A stretch of 64,000 bases of DNA from an uncultured Planctomycetaceae bacterium (GCA_946408825.1 CAMJTU010000005.1:88453-152452); one strand, 5' to 3'. Shown: positions 1-9,684, counted from the stretch's first letter. The notes: a model not told the origin generated them from the sequence alone. Numbers and translations: made by a program.

Positions 1-53
1 CGAGACGAATCGTGACGATCTTCGTGATGTTGACGATCCTGTTCAGAAGCCAT
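1..53 (-). CDS. Partial CDS, N-terminus only, unknown protein
   Basis: An ATG at 53-51 on the minus strand opens a frame that runs off the left edge with no stop in 17 codons. It begins MASEQDRQHHEDRHDSS, a hydrophilic stretch rich in His and acidic residues. A GGGAGAGG Shine-Dalgarno-like site lies just upstream of the ATG. It is 87 bp downstream of the helicase-nuclease gene in the same direction, so the two may share a transcript. No family can be recognised from so few residues. Confidence 0.5.
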   Translation of the reverse strand, partial: MASEQDRQHHEDRHDSS

Positions 54-140
54 GTTGCCTCTCCCTGTCGATTCCATACGATTGAAGGGCGCCTCCGCCA
101 AAACTGGCTCTCTGCGCCTGGGTAAAGGTTGTTGCGTAAA

Positions 141-3100
141 TTATTGTCGAGCGGGCGTCTCGTCGAATACCGCCGTTTTGCCTGACTTTGCGTCCATAAT
201 AATTCCGAGCGTTACGAACGCGACTCGGAGCGAAACCCGGTCCGGGGACAGCTTGTAGAGCTTTTGGACCGCTTCGCCATAACGCTTTAGTTGGACGCAG
301 TATTCGTCGAGACGTTCCGGAACGAGCTTTTCGTCCGATTTGAAATCGACGACGTCGGCTGCGACGAGCTTTGAACCGTCGTAAAGCAGGACGAGACGGT
401 CGATTTTGCCTTCCCAAAGGACTTTTTTGTCGTTGATGAACTGATAAGGACGCTCGCGGAGAACGACGAAACGCGGATCTGCGAGTTTCGAGGCGCCCGC
501 GACGGCGCAGGGGACGACGCGGAAAAGCTCGTCGTCCTGCGGCTCGGGATTCTCGTAGACGCGCCGACTCAAAAGCGCGGCGACAAACTTCGTGTCCAGC
601 GCCTTCTCGAATCTACGGAGCGCGTCTCGCGCGATTTCCCGGTTGAATTCCGCAAGGGGAAGGAGCTTGTTCTCGTCGGGAACCGTCCGAGGAGTCTCGA
701 GCCATTCGACGTGTTCAAAACATGCGTGAAGGCACAGACCGCGAGCGTATGTTTCAGGTCTTTTCCAACCAAAGAGGACGCGGTTCTTTTTCGCAGTCCT
801 TTGGAATCCAGTCGTCGCGACGTCCTCCGCGAAATCTTCCGGAGATCCGGTCGGCGATCTGCGCTGGAAAAGGCGCCGTTCCCGCCTCGAGAAATCGTTC
901 GGTTGGTCGTTTGGGGTCTCCGAGGCCTTTTCTTTCCCTAGAACTTCTTCTTCTGACGTGGATTTGTTTTCCTTTGGAACGAAGCGCCATTCCGGCGAGC
1001 CCTCGTGATAGAGAACCCACGGGTAGCCGAGGTCGATCCAAGGGCGCTCGTCGTTCTTTTCGTCAAAATCAACGTCGGTTAGTCCGAAACGTAAAATGTT
1101 CGCGAGAGACAAGTTGCGTTTCGGAACGCCTTTTTTCGGTCTTATTCTGGGCGCGACAATGGCGATCAACGCCTGTCTCGGACGGGTAACGGCGACGTAG
1201 AGCAGACACAACGCCTCCTTAACCGCCTGACGCGTCGCGTCTTGAAAGTACGTTTGGAACTTCGACGGCAGGAGTTGGCGCTCTTCGGCTCCGACGTACT
1301 TGACGACCGCTTCTATCGGTTCGAGCGGGGAACTGTCTCCGTCAGACGAACGTTTACGTCCCGTGATAAACTGTTCGCGGCTGACGTCGGAAAGCTGTCT
1401 GTTTCCGTCGAGTTCGGGGAGCACGACGATATCAAACTCAAGGCCCTTTGAGCCGTGAATCGTCATGACGCGCACCTTTTCTTCGGAAGGCGCTTGGGTC
1501 TTATAGCTTTCGACCGCCTTGACGAACGCGTCGAGCGTCGCGTTTGGCGATTTTGCTTGGAATCCGTAGGCGAAATCGACGAGCTGATCCATGCGTTCCC
1601 GCTGACGCTTGTCGTCGCAGGTCGATTTAATTCGATCGCGCGCCTCCGCGACGAATCTCCCAAATCCTTTCGTTTCGATCATGCCGCGAAGCTTCGCGGC
1701 GATTCTTCGCGTCGTTTCGGAGACGAGACGGTTGGGATCAAGCTTGACGACGACGGCGTCGTTTCTTTTGATCTCGAGCCATTCCCTTAAAGCAGGAACG
1801 TTGGCGACGCAGAACGCGTCGACGGAGTCTTCCGGGTGCGCGGCGAGACGGAAGAGCGCGAGGATTGCGCCGACGGCGGGCGCGTCGACGAGGGGCGCGC
1901 CTCCTTCGTCGCTGGCTTCGACGCCGAGTTTTTTGAGGCGCCGAAGAAATTCGCCGAGTTGGTCGTTGCTCCGCAGCAGAACGCCGATCGTCGCATCGCG
2001 ATAGGTTTGGTTGAGTTCCCAGACGCGTCTTGCGGCGTAGGCAAGGGTCACGTTTCGCTGCTTTTTGCCGTCGTCGGTTTCGTCGTCGTCATCCTCGGAA
2101 ACGTCGCCCGCGACAAGACCTTGAACCTTGCCGTCTTTCACGGCTTCGGCGAAGATGTTTTTCTTGTAGAACGGATTCCCCGTCTTATAATCGCGGATAT
2201 CTCTCGCGACGACGGCGTCAAGGGAAACGCCCTGATTTTTGGCAGTTCCTTCGCCGTCGGATTCTTGCCTGTCGGCGTCGTCAAGTTTGCACGAAGGGGC
2301 GACTTCGAGCGCCCAGAATCCGCTAAGACCGGCAACCTTCTCGCCGCTGTCGTGTTTTAAAAAGCCCTCTGTTTTGTCGTTTTCTTTCTTGCTTTTTTTT
2401 CCTTCAGACCATTCCACGACCGCCTTTTTAACCGCGGCGTTGGTCAGGAGACTCACGTCTACGGGTTTTTGGTGATCGTCGCTCGGGACGGCTGTTTCGA
2501 GTTCGGCGAAGAGCTTATTGACTTCAAGCGCCTTCTTACCCTTCTGCGGCAAATCGCCATAGAATAGCTTGTTAACGACGCCGATAATCGTTGGGCAACT
2601 GCGAAAACTGACGTCTAACGATTCCCTGAAATCGGACGAATTTCCAACGGAGTCCTCGATCGTCTTTTCGACCTCGTCGAAAATCTCCGAGACGCCGCCG
2701 CGCCAAGCGTAAATCGCTTGCTTGACGTCGCCGACGCAGAAGAACGCGGAGTCGGTTTTCGGCGAGTTGAGGCGCGACTTCGCATTATCGAGAATCTGCT
2801 CGGCGAACGGTTTGATAATTCTCCACTGCTTGACGGACGCGTCTTGAAACTCGTCGAGGAGCAACGAACGCGTTTCCGCGCCGAGGCGGTATTTCATCGA
2901 CGTTGTCGAACCGGGGCGATCTGCGTCGTTCGAGACGGTCGCGGAATCCTCCTCGTCTTTCTTGGCTTCGCCTGAGACGTTCGGGGTGACGAACTTAGCG
3001 AGCATGGCGGCGAGGTCGTCGAAACGATAGGCGCCTTTTTCCTTCTTCTCCTTATCGAAGTATTTCGCGACGGACGCGACGACGAGCCAAATGCTTTCGA

Positions 3101-3980
3101 GCTGTTCGGCGAGCTCTTGTCTTACATGATTTGCAGCAAGGGCTTTAATTTGGAGCAACACGTCCAAAAGATCGCCCTCAATCGCCTTCTTATAGTAGCT
3201 GAACTTTCCTTTCGCGACGCTCTGGAGGAGTCCGCTTTTGACGACGTTTTCCCAGTCGTCTGCTTCGAGCGCTCTGAGGAGGTTGTCGCGCGCCGTCGCA
3301 ATGCTCTTATGATTCGGGATTTCAGCGTTCTCGAGTTTTGCGAGGACGCCGTCGTCGTCGACCGGAGTGAGTTCGTTCTTCAGTCCGGTCCATGCGTCGA
3401 GGTTCGACTCATGGAAAAGCTCCAGCGCGTCCTTTACGAGATCAAAGACCTGATTTTCAACCGATTTTGACGTTTTGCCTTTAAAAAGGAGCTTTGCGAT
3501 TTCATACGCGTTTTTGCCGTCGGTCTGCGCTAAAGTCTGGCGGATCGCGTCGCTGAGAATCGCGTCGTTCTCGACGTCCTCGACGATCGTCCAACTCGGC
3601 GGCAATCCAAGTTCAAACGCGTAGCCGCTCGCAAGCTGCATGAAAAACGCGTCGAGGGTACAGACGCGAAGACGATTCAGACGATTTGCGACGGCAACCG
3701 TCTTTTCAAGAAATTTCTTACGTTCATAAGCGCTTTCGTCTCCAGTAAGTTCGCACGAAAGCCCGCTCGCTTTAGCCTCGTCTAGCGCGCCCTCGCCGAG
3801 ACGCTTGAGGATGCGATCCTGAATTTCGCCCGCCGCTTTTCTTGTGAACGTCGTCGCCAAGATCGAATCCGGCTCCGCGCCCGCAAGAAGGAGCTTAATA
3901 TAGCGTCCGCTGAGTCGAAAGGTCTTGCCTGACCCGGCGGAAGCTTTAATGACTTGAATTGGACGATCTTCTGTCGGCAT
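141..3980 (-). CDS. UvrD/Rep-family helicase-nuclease, AddA/RecB-like
   Basis: A 1279-residue superfamily 1A helicase of double-strand-break repair, the type that unwinds and degrades DNA ends before RecA loading. Visible motifs are a Walker A ASAGSGKT at residues 13-20, motif Ia ATTFTRKAA, a Walker B/UvrD motif LLLDEFQDA near residue 373, motif III-like VGDVKQAIYAWRGG, and motif V/VI-type TIHGSKGLEFD followed by LYVAVTRPRQ. The C-terminus has a PD-(D/E)XK nuclease pattern, GKIDRL with Asp near 1194 and VVDFKSD with Asp near 1212 and Lys near 1214, preceded by the conserved His in LCLHACFEH. Length fits AddA or RecB. No AddB or RecC partner is within the window; the truncated downstream gene is too short to judge. 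The ATG at 3980 has no strong Shine-Dalgarno site. A TATAAT at 4034-4029 could be its -10 box. Confidence 0.85.
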   Translation of the reverse strand: MPTEDRPIQVIKASAGSGKTFRLSGRYIKLLLAGAEPDSILATTFTRKAAGEIQDRILKRLGEGALDEAKASGLSCELTGDESAYERKKFLEKTVAVANRLNRLRVCTLDAFFMQLASGYAFELGLPPSWTIVEDVENDAILSDAIRQTLAQTDGKNAYEIAKLLFKGKTSKSVENQVFDLVKDALELFHESNLDAWTGLKNELTPVDDDGVLAKLENAEIPNHKSIATARDNLLRALEADDWENVVKSGLLQSVAKGKFSYYKKAIEGDLLDVLLQIKALAANHVRQELAEQLESIWLVVASVAKYFDKEKKEKGAYRFDDLAAMLAKFVTPNVSGEAKKDEEDSATVSNDADRPGSTTSMKYRLGAETRSLLLDEFQDASVKQWRIIKPFAEQILDNAKSRLNSPKTDSAFFCVGDVKQAIYAWRGGVSEIFDEVEKTIEDSVGNSSDFRESLDVSFRSCPTIIGVVNKLFYGDLPQKGKKALEVNKLFAELETAVPSDDHQKPVDVSLLTNAAVKKAVVEWSEGKKSKKENDKTEGFLKHDSGEKVAGLSGFWALEVAPSCKLDDADRQESDGEGTAKNQGVSLDAVVARDIRDYKTGNPFYKKNIFAEAVKDGKVQGLVAGDVSEDDDDETDDGKKQRNVTLAYAARRVWELNQTYRDATIGVLLRSNDQLGEFLRRLKKLGVEASDEGGAPLVDAPAVGAILALFRLAAHPEDSVDAFCVANVPALREWLEIKRNDAVVVKLDPNRLVSETTRRIAAKLRGMIETKGFGRFVAEARDRIKSTCDDKRQRERMDQLVDFAYGFQAKSPNATLDAFVKAVESYKTQAPSEEKVRVMTIHGSKGLEFDIVVLPELDGNRQLSDVSREQFITGRKRSSDGDSSPLEPIEAVVKYVGAEERQLLPSKFQTYFQDATRQAVKEALCLLYVAVTRPRQALIAIVAPRIRPKKGVPKRNLSLANILRFGLTDVDFDEKNDERPWIDLGYPWVLYHEGSPEWRFVPKENKSTSEEEVLGKEKASETPNDQPNDFSRRERRLFQRRSPTGSPEDFAEDVATTGFQRTAKKNRVLFGWKRPETYARGLCLHACFEHVEWLETPRTVPDENKLLPLAEFNREIARDALRRFEKALDTKFVAALLSRRVYENPEPQDDELFRVVPCAVAGASKLADPRFVVLRERPYQFINDKKVLWEGKIDRLVLLYDGSKLVAADVVDFKSDEKLVPERLDEYCVQLKRYGEAVQKLYKLSPDRVSLRVAFVTLGIIMDAKSGKTAVFDETPARQ

Positions 3981-4092
3981 CCAAACGCCTGTTGACGGAC
4001 TGAATGTTAAATTTTAACGTTTGTAATGATTATAACTAATATGTAAATCAATTATTATGATTTTAACATTTTTTTGGGGCAATATCAAGAGG

Positions 4093-4129
4093 AAAACGCC
4101 GAGTCGAAAGGATTTTTCGTCGGCGTTTT
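4093..4129 (-). terminator. Hairpin terminator after the apbE-like gene
   Basis: A 10-bp inverted repeat (AAAACGCCGA at 4093-4102 against TCGGCGTTTT at 4120-4129) is extended by an inner CGAAA/TTTCG pairing. It lies 36 bp beyond the stop of the ApbE gene and ends in T-rich sequence on both strands, so it could work in either direction. Confidence 0.65.
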
Positions 4130-4164
4130 CAGTAAAATAATCTGGCAAGAAAGGATTAACTGGA

Positions 4165-5568
4165 CTAATCCTTATCTCTTTCCTTTTTTGCCGATTTGCT
4201 CTCGTCTTGCGGGCTCGACTCGGAATCTGACTCGTCGGCGCGAACGGAATTGATCGCGCTCTTGAAGGAGTCGGACATACTCTCCGTAATTCGAGTCGCG
4301 GCGTCGTCAGAACGACTGAGGAAGAGGACGGCAAGACCAAGTTCGTCGGCGAGCGGAATTCCTTCCTTTTCCCCGAGAACGAAGAACGCGGTGGCGTAGG
4401 CGTCCGCCTGAGCGCAGGAGAACGTCGACGAGTCGTTGGCGACGACGGAAACTGAGCCGAGAAGGGCGTCCGGCTCGTCGTCGGGGTTGATCATTTCCGT
4501 GGGTAACCCCGTCCTTGGATCGACGAAATGAGAAAACCGCAAATCGCCGATCTGTATAAAATTGTGATAGTCGCCGCTCGTCGCGATGACGGCGCTCTTA
4601 TCTTCGGAATCGACGTAGACGTAGCGATAGACGTTGGGAACGCGCGTCGTCGCGGTTCCTTGCGGAACGACTTCCGGCGTTTGTAAACCGAGCGTCCATT
4701 TTGTCGCTTCGTTCGTGATGGGATCGAGCTTCTTGCCGCGACAGCGGATTTCGCCGCCGATTTCGACGAGATAGTCGGTTAACCCCGCTTTTTCAAGCGT
4801 GTCGGCGACGCGGTCGACGGCGTAGCCTTTCGCGACGCTCGAGAGGTCGATCATAAGGTCGGGGATCGCCTTTCGGAGCGCGGGGGTCGGCGCGAGCCGA
4901 ACTTCAAGTTTATCGTAACCGACACGACTTCGAAGCGCGTTGATTTCTTCGTCTGACGGAAAGGCGACAAGGGGCGCCTTGTTCGGACCAAATCGATAGA
5001 GATTGACAAGGGGCGCGACGGTGACGTCGAAGGCGCCCTTTGTCTTTTGCGAGACCTCAAGCGCGAGGGAGACGATTTCGGCGAGTTCTTCCGAGACGGC
5101 GAACCATTCGGTCGATTTCGAGCGGTTAAAGAGGGTAACTTCGGAATCGGCGCGATAGGTTGAAGCGAGACCGTCGATTTTATCGAGTTCACGCTGAACG
5201 AGACGCCCTAAAAGTTCTTCGCACGAACCGACGACGTCGTCTTCCGATTGTCCCTCGCCCGCCTTCGTTTTATCGCCGTTCTTAGATTTATCGACGACGC
5301 CTTCGTTGTTGAGTTTAACTAGATATGTCGGACTGGCGACGATCGTGGCGTTCCAGACGGTGCCCATTGTTTCGCCGCGAATCTTGAAAGTTTGCCGCGC
5401 GGAATCGTCCTCTTTGGGGCGGTCAAGATACGGTTTGACCATAAAATAGCCGAGAGCGAGGATGAGGAGCGCTCTTACGGTTAGACCGTAGAGAGAACCT
5501 TTTTTCTTCTCGGGTTCTTCAGATTGGACGGGGTCGGACTGTTTCTTATTCGTTTCTTTCGACGCCAT
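4165..5568 (-). CDS. apbE: FAD:protein FMN transferase, ApbE family
   Basis: A 467-residue ApbE-type flavin transferase, which attaches FMN covalently to threonine in extracytoplasmic proteins such as NqrB/C- or RnfG-like subunits. One membrane segment at about residues 27-46 (LTVRALLILALGYFMV) anchors it. Family motifs follow in order: GETMGTVWNATIV near 65-77, STYRADSEVTLFNRS, a Ser-Val-Ala-Lys-Gly-Tyr-Ala segment, VEIGGEIRCRGK, and HFVDPRTGLPTEM, whose Asp region binds metal. The ATG at 5568 is preceded by CAGGATATTCCCC, an AGGA site at 8-nt spacing. An insert rich in charged residues near residues 82-105 and an acidic, Ser-rich tail make it longer than typical ApbE. No Nqr or Rnf genes lie nearby, so its target is unknown. 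Confidence 0.9.
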   Translation of the reverse strand: MASKETNKKQSDPVQSEEPEKKKGSLYGLTVRALLILALGYFMVKPYLDRPKEDDSARQTFKIRGETMGTVWNATIVASPTYLVKLNNEGVVDKSKNGDKTKAGEGQSEDDVVGSCEELLGRLVQRELDKIDGLASTYRADSEVTLFNRSKSTEWFAVSEELAEIVSLALEVSQKTKGAFDVTVAPLVNLYRFGPNKAPLVAFPSDEEINALRSRVGYDKLEVRLAPTPALRKAIPDLMIDLSSVAKGYAVDRVADTLEKAGLTDYLVEIGGEIRCRGKKLDPITNEATKWTLGLQTPEVVPQGTATTRVPNVYRYVYVDSEDKSAVIATSGDYHNFIQIGDLRFSHFVDPRTGLPTEMINPDDEPDALLGSVSVVANDSSTFSCAQADAYATAFFVLGEKEGIPLADELGLAVLFLSRSDDAATRITESMSDSFKSAINSVRADESDSESSPQDESKSAKKERDKD

Positions 5569-5627
5569 GGGGAATATCCTGAAACAAAGGGCGAGTTGTG
5601 TTTTTGGGGGAAGCGGACGAACGAACG

Positions 5628-7001
5628 CTACAAGATAAGCATCGCGTCGCCATAGCTGTAGAAGCGATAATCCTCGGCGATCGCTTCTTCATAAGCGTGT
5701 TTTATGAGTTCGTCTCCGCCGAACGTGCGTACGAGAATGACGAGCGTCGACTTCGGCAGGTGGAAGTTTGTAAGAATCGCGTCGACCGTTTTGAAGCGGT
5801 AGGGAGGGCGAATAAAGAGGTCCGTCTGACCGGCGAAGGGCCGGAGTCGGAGATCGTTGACGCCCGAGGAGTCGATCGAACCGTCAGGTCTGGCGTTGCT
5901 TGCGGATTCGAGCGTTCGGACCGACGTCGTGCCAATCGCGAAGACGCGCCCGCCGCGCGCTTTACGTTCTTCAATTACCCGGACGACGTCTTCTGAAATC
6001 GTCGCGTATTCCGAATGCATATGATGTTCCGACAGCTTCGTGACCGTGATCGGCTTAAACGTGCCCGCGCCCACGTGCAACGTCACGTCGCAGACTGCGA
6101 TGCCGATTTCTCTGATCTGGTCGAGCAACTCCTTGGTGAAGTGCAGACCGGCGGTCGGCGCGGCGACGGCGCCCGGCTCCTGCGCGTAAACCGTTTGATA
6201 GTCGTCGCGATCGGAGGGGGTCATTCGTCCGCCGCGAATGTAAGGCGGAATCGGAATCCAGCCGACCTTGTCTAGAAACGTGAAGGAGTCTTCGCCATCT
6301 TCCAAGATCGGACGAACGACGAGCGTTTTTTGTTCCGTGTGCGCGACGACTTCAAGCTCGCGCGTGATTCCCGTTCCTCGCGAGTTCATGAGCGAGATAT
6401 GTTCGCCCGGTTGAAGATAACCGCGCGTTTTCGACATGATCTCCCAGAAACCACGAGGGTCGTACTGGAGGAACAATCCTTCCCAGCGTCCGCCCGTTCG
6501 CGTTCGGGAGCCGATAAGTCTTGCGGGCAAAACCTTCGTGTTGTTCAGAACAAGAACGTCCTCAGGGTTGAGATACTCGACGATATTATAGAAGTGTCGG
6601 TGTTCCAACTTTTGCGTTTTGCGGTTGACGACGAGGAGTCTCGCCTGGTCGCGCTTCTGGAGCGGAAACTGAGCGATCAGACGTTCGGGAAGTTCGTAGT
6701 CGTAAGCGTCGAGCTCGTTTTCGTCCGGAGTCGAGGACGTCGCGTCGACGTGAATCGGCTCAGCCGGGGACGCGGGCGTCGGGGTTGAAACGCCCGCGTC
6801 GGGATTCGGCGCCTTTTCCTGGTTTGCCGCTGGGGCAGACGCGACCGTCGGCTTCGACGAAGACTTTTCGTCGCGCGTTTCGGAGGCGTCCTTTTGGGGC
6901 GCGCGAGAAGGAACGCCCGACGTCCTTGAGATTTGTTTGTCGTCGACGTTCGATTTAGCGCCGGTCAACGCCGCATAGATTCTCTTTAATATGTCGCTCA
7001 A
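5628..7001 (-). CDS. queA: tRNA preQ1-34 S-adenosylmethionine ribosyltransferase-isomerase
   Basis: QueA transfers and isomerises the ribosyl moiety of SAM onto preQ1 at tRNA position 34, giving epoxyqueuosine in the queuosine pathway. The QueA core starts about 100 residues in with YDYELPERLIAQFP, then LLVVNRKT, VLVLNNTKVLPARL, GRVFAIGTTSVRTLES, TDLFIRPPYRFK and TNFHLPKSTL. I place the start at TTG 7001 (457 residues), preceded by CAGGATATATAACT. The alternative ATG at 7082 overlaps a TATAAT hexamer (7086-7081), so it may lie upstream of the transcript start. Before the core is an extra segment of about 100 residues rich in Ala, Pro, Ser and Thr, which is not part of the usual ~345-residue enzyme. 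No other queuosine gene is seen nearby. Confidence 0.9.
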   Translation of the reverse strand: MSDILKRIYAALTGAKSNVDDKQISRTSGVPSRAPQKDASETRDEKSSSKPTVASAPAANQEKAPNPDAGVSTPTPASPAEPIHVDATSSTPDENELDAYDYELPERLIAQFPLQKRDQARLLVVNRKTQKLEHRHFYNIVEYLNPEDVLVLNNTKVLPARLIGSRTRTGGRWEGLFLQYDPRGFWEIMSKTRGYLQPGEHISLMNSRGTGITRELEVVAHTEQKTLVVRPILEDGEDSFTFLDKVGWIPIPPYIRGGRMTPSDRDDYQTVYAQEPGAVAAPTAGLHFTKELLDQIREIGIAVCDVTLHVGAGTFKPITVTKLSEHHMHSEYATISEDVVRVIEERKARGGRVFAIGTTSVRTLESASNARPDGSIDSSGVNDLRLRPFAGQTDLFIRPPYRFKTVDAILTNFHLPKSTLVILVRTFGGDELIKHAYEEAIAEDYRFYSYGDAMLIL

Positions 7002-7080
7002 AGTTATATATCCTGAAAAACACGGGAAGTTTGTGAGAAACGTTCCACATGAGGGACAAAGGCTTAATCTTTCAGTCGTC

Positions 7081-7086
7081 ATTATA
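7081..7086 (-). promoter_or_regulatory. Probable -10 box upstream of queA
   Basis: TATAAT on the minus strand overlaps the ATG at 7082. A TSS about 7 nt downstream would leave the TTG at 7001 as the first usable start. The -35 match is weak. Confidence 0.4.
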
Positions 7087-7321
7087 TCGAAACCGACGCT
7101 ATTATAAAGGTCCGAGCGCCTTTTTTAACGTTCGTCGTTCATCGACGCGGCGCTTGGCGACGTCAAAGTCCAAACGAAGCCGCGTCGCCGCTAAGAAAGA
7201 AGACGAGACGGCGTTAAAGACTTGGGACTTGTCGAAACGGGTCGGAAGTTCTAAGATTATACGCTAGAGTCGCTCGACGCTGCGCGTCGAGCTTTGCGAC
7301 GCCGACGCTACGGAGAGAACG

Positions 7322-8467
7322 ATGCGCGAAACGAATCAAACAGAAGAGCGGGACGACGCGCCGAAGCGCGTGGCGCTCCTTATTCTCGAACTTTCCGTCG
7401 GCGGCGCGGAGAAGGCGCTTTTTCAGCTTGCGACGACGCTCGATCGCGAGCGTTTTTCGCCCGTCGTTTACTCGTTAAGCGGTCGCGTCGAGGATTTGGA
7501 ACGATCGCTTGCGCCGGAACTTCGCGCCAGAGGGATTGAAGTCGTCGAGTTTGGTCTTCGGAGCGCTCTGGGAACGCCCCTTGCGCTTCGGCGATTGCGA
7601 CGACGTCTCAGAAAAGACCGCGTCGCCGTCTTGCAATGTTTCATGTTTCACGCAAATATCCTCGGGCGATTTGCGGGCAGGCTCGCGGGGGTTCCCGTCG
7701 TTTGCGCGGGGATACGCGTCGCTGAGCGAGACGCGCCGCGTCGGTTGGCGCTTGACCGTCTCACGCGAGGGCTGGTCGACGCTTGGGTTTGCGTCGGAGA
7801 CGCGGTTGCGAAGTTTACCCGCGAACGAATTGGCGTCGCGGAGAATCGCGTCGTTTCGATTCCGAACGGAATTGCGCCGCCGCCGACGGCGTCTGGAAGA
7901 ACGAAAACCGATTCGCGTCGGAGAATGATCGCGGTCGGACGTTTGACGCGTCAAAAGGGGTTCGACTGGCTGCTGGAACATGCCGACGCTTGGCTGACGC
8001 CGGAGATTCGACGCGACTGGACGCTTTGGATTGTCGGCGACGGCGAGGATCGTGAGAAACTCGAAAGAATCGCGTTGGAACGGGAACTTGGCGATTTCGT
8101 CCGCTTCTGCGGGTGGCGCGAGGACGCGAAAGAATTGATTGCCGATTCCGATCTTTTTCTGCTTCCGTCGCGCTGGGAAGGGATGCCGAACGCGCTTCTG
8201 GAGGCGGCTGCGGCGGGGCGCGCGACGCTTTGCGCGAACGTCGAAGGCGTCGCCGAAATCCTCGGCGACGCCGAGGCGCAAATCTGCAAACCCGGCGACG
8301 TCGAGAAATGGCGCGTTAAACTTTTGCGTCTGACGACCGACGCGGCGCTGCGCGACGGCGCCGGAGAGCGCAACCGACGTCGCGTTCTTGAACTTTTCGA
8401 CGTCGCGTCGACGACGAGGCGTTACGAGGAGCTTTGGACCCGACTTTTAGCGTTGAAAAATCGCTAA
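7322..8467 (+). CDS. GT4-family glycosyltransferase
   Basis: A 381-residue GT-B fold glycosyltransferase of family 4, which moves sugar from a nucleotide-sugar to a lipid or polysaccharide acceptor at the cytoplasmic membrane face. The N-terminal domain opens with LLILELSVGGAEKALFQLA, the acceptor-side glycine-rich loop typical of the family. The donor domain holds MIAVGRLTRQKGFDWLLEHA, WTLWIVGDGEDREKLE, and the EX7E motif in EGMPNALLEAAAAG near residues 285-300, followed by NVEGVAEIL. The ATG at 7322 has GGAGAGAACG before it. It stands alone between an opposing queA and the DUF1559 unit, so its substrate cannot be deduced from context. Confidence 0.88.
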   Translation: MRETNQTEERDDAPKRVALLILELSVGGAEKALFQLATTLDRERFSPVVYSLSGRVEDLERSLAPELRARGIEVVEFGLRSALGTPLALRRLRRRLRKDRVAVLQCFMFHANILGRFAGRLAGVPVVCAGIRVAERDAPRRLALDRLTRGLVDAWVCVGDAVAKFTRERIGVAENRVVSIPNGIAPPPTASGRTKTDSRRRMIAVGRLTRQKGFDWLLEHADAWLTPEIRRDWTLWIVGDGEDREKLERIALERELGDFVRFCGWREDAKELIADSDLFLLPSRWEGMPNALLEAAAAGRATLCANVEGVAEILGDAEAQICKPGDVEKWRVKLLRLTTDAALRDGAGERNRRRVLELFDVASTTRRYEELWTRLLALKNR

Positions 8468-8545
8468 GCGCGGTCTTCGATTCATTCTCTGGAAAGGTTT
8501 TTTTCTAAAATAAGGAGAAATTTTTTATTTTTGCTCTTTGAGTCG

Positions 8546-8574
8546 TTGAAAAATAAGTTCCGGCTAATTAGAAT
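8546..8574 (+). promoter_or_regulatory. Sigma70 promoter of the DUF1559 unit
   Basis: TTGAAA (8546-8551), 17-bp spacer, TAGAAT (8569-8574). It would start transcription near 8581, about 55 nt before the ATG at 8636. Confidence 0.6.
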
Positions 8575-8640
8575 GAGCAACGTCGTGCGTTTCGCTCGAC
8601 AATCACATGTATTAGCTAGCTTTGGAGATTCATTCATGAC

Positions 8641-9666
8641 TTGTTTTTCTCAGAACAGACGGGGGGGGGGGGATTCACTCTCGTTGAACTCCTCGTCGTC
8701 ATCGCTATCATCGGTATTCTGATCGGTCTTCTTCTTCCTGCGGTGCAGGCGGCTCGCGAGGCTGCCCGTCGTATGCAGTGTACGAATAATCTAAAGCAGT
8801 TTGGACTCGGGTTCCAGAACTATCACGACGTCAACGGCGCGCTGATGGCGGGCACGAACGGCGCGAACGGTCTCACGTGGGCGTGGAAGATTCTGCCCTT
8901 TATCGAAGCAAATTCCGTCTATCAGCTGATCGACCGCATGACGTATAACGACGGCAATAACGCGAAGGTCTTCAATAAGGACAACCGTATTCCGATCTTC
9001 AACTGCCCGAGCGACAACCCGAAAGCCTACGTTTCCGGCGACATTGACGCCTATAACAACAAGTACCAAGGCAACTATGTCGTTTCCTGCGGCAGCACGG
9101 CGTGGTATGATACAATCGGAACGGAACGCGGTAAGAACTGGTGGGTTGAAAAGCTTGAAGTCAACGGTCTTGCGGAACACCACGGCGCGTTCTTCGGCGG
9201 TCACTATCAGTCCGGTTCTCACGGAACCTATCAGACTTGGGCCTGCGCGACCGACGGTCTCTCGAACACGGCGATCATGAGCGAACTCATCATCGGCAAA
9301 CCTCGTTCGACGAACGGACGTCTTGACACGCGCGGCATTTTCTGGCGCGCTTGCTTGACGCCATTCTATACGCACTACAACACGCCGAACTCGACTTTCT
9401 ACGACAAGATGCTTTACGACTACTGCCGTTGCGAAAGCGTCCCGGCGTTGAATCTGCCGTGCCAAGACTACCGTCTTCTGACGCAATCCCCGATCCAAGG
9501 CGACGCAATCGACATCGCGTGGGTCGCCGCGCGTTCGCGTCACTCGGGCGGCGTTAACGTCTGCTACGCGGACGGTTCCGTTCACTTCGCGAGTTCGACG
9601 ATCGACGCCGACGTCTGGCGCGGCATTGGTTCGACTCAGGGCGGCGAGAGCCTTCCCGGCATGTGA
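8641..9666 (+). CDS. DUF1559 protein with prepilin-type N-terminus, start interrupted by a G12 tract
   Basis: A 341-residue DUF1559 protein, a family heavily expanded in planctomycetes. The N-terminus has a type IV prepilin-like methylation/cleavage motif, [26 protein letters not shown], split here by description: Gly-Phe-Thr-Leu-Val-Glu then a hydrophobic helix. Next come [16 protein letters not shown] and the C-terminal ADGSVHF motif near the end. The frame can only start at TTG 8641. The best start by position and Shine-Dalgarno (TTTGGAG at 8621-8627, 8 nt before ATG 8636) is out of frame; a thirteenth G in the 12-G run at 8661-8672 would join them and give MTCFSQNRR followed by glycines and the prepilin motif. 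So this is either a switchable gene or a one-base sequence error. The lipoprotein gene follows 18 bp after the stop. Confidence 0.85.
   Translation: MFFSEQTGGGGFTLVELLVVIAIIGILIGLLLPAVQAAREAARRMQCTNNLKQFGLGFQNYHDVNGALMAGTNGANGLTWAWKILPFIEANSVYQLIDRMTYNDGNNAKVFNKDNRIPIFNCPSDNPKAYVSGDIDAYNNKYQGNYVVSCGSTAWYDTIGTERGKNWWVEKLEVNGLAEHHGAFFGGHYQSGSHGTYQTWACATDGLSNTAIMSELIIGKPRSTNGRLDTRGIFWRACLTPFYTHYNTPNSTFYDKMLYDYCRCESVPALNLPCQDYRLLTQSPIQGDAIDIAWVAARSRHSGGVNVCYADGSVHFASSTIDADVWRGIGSTQGGESLPGM
8661..8672 (+). repeat. Homopolymer G12 tract inside the DUF1559 start region
   Basis: Twelve consecutive G bases lie between the ATG at 8636 and the prepilin motif codons. Length modulo 3 decides whether the ATG is in frame. 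Confidence 0.95.
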
Positions 9667-9684
9667 TAAATAGGAGCGTTTGTT

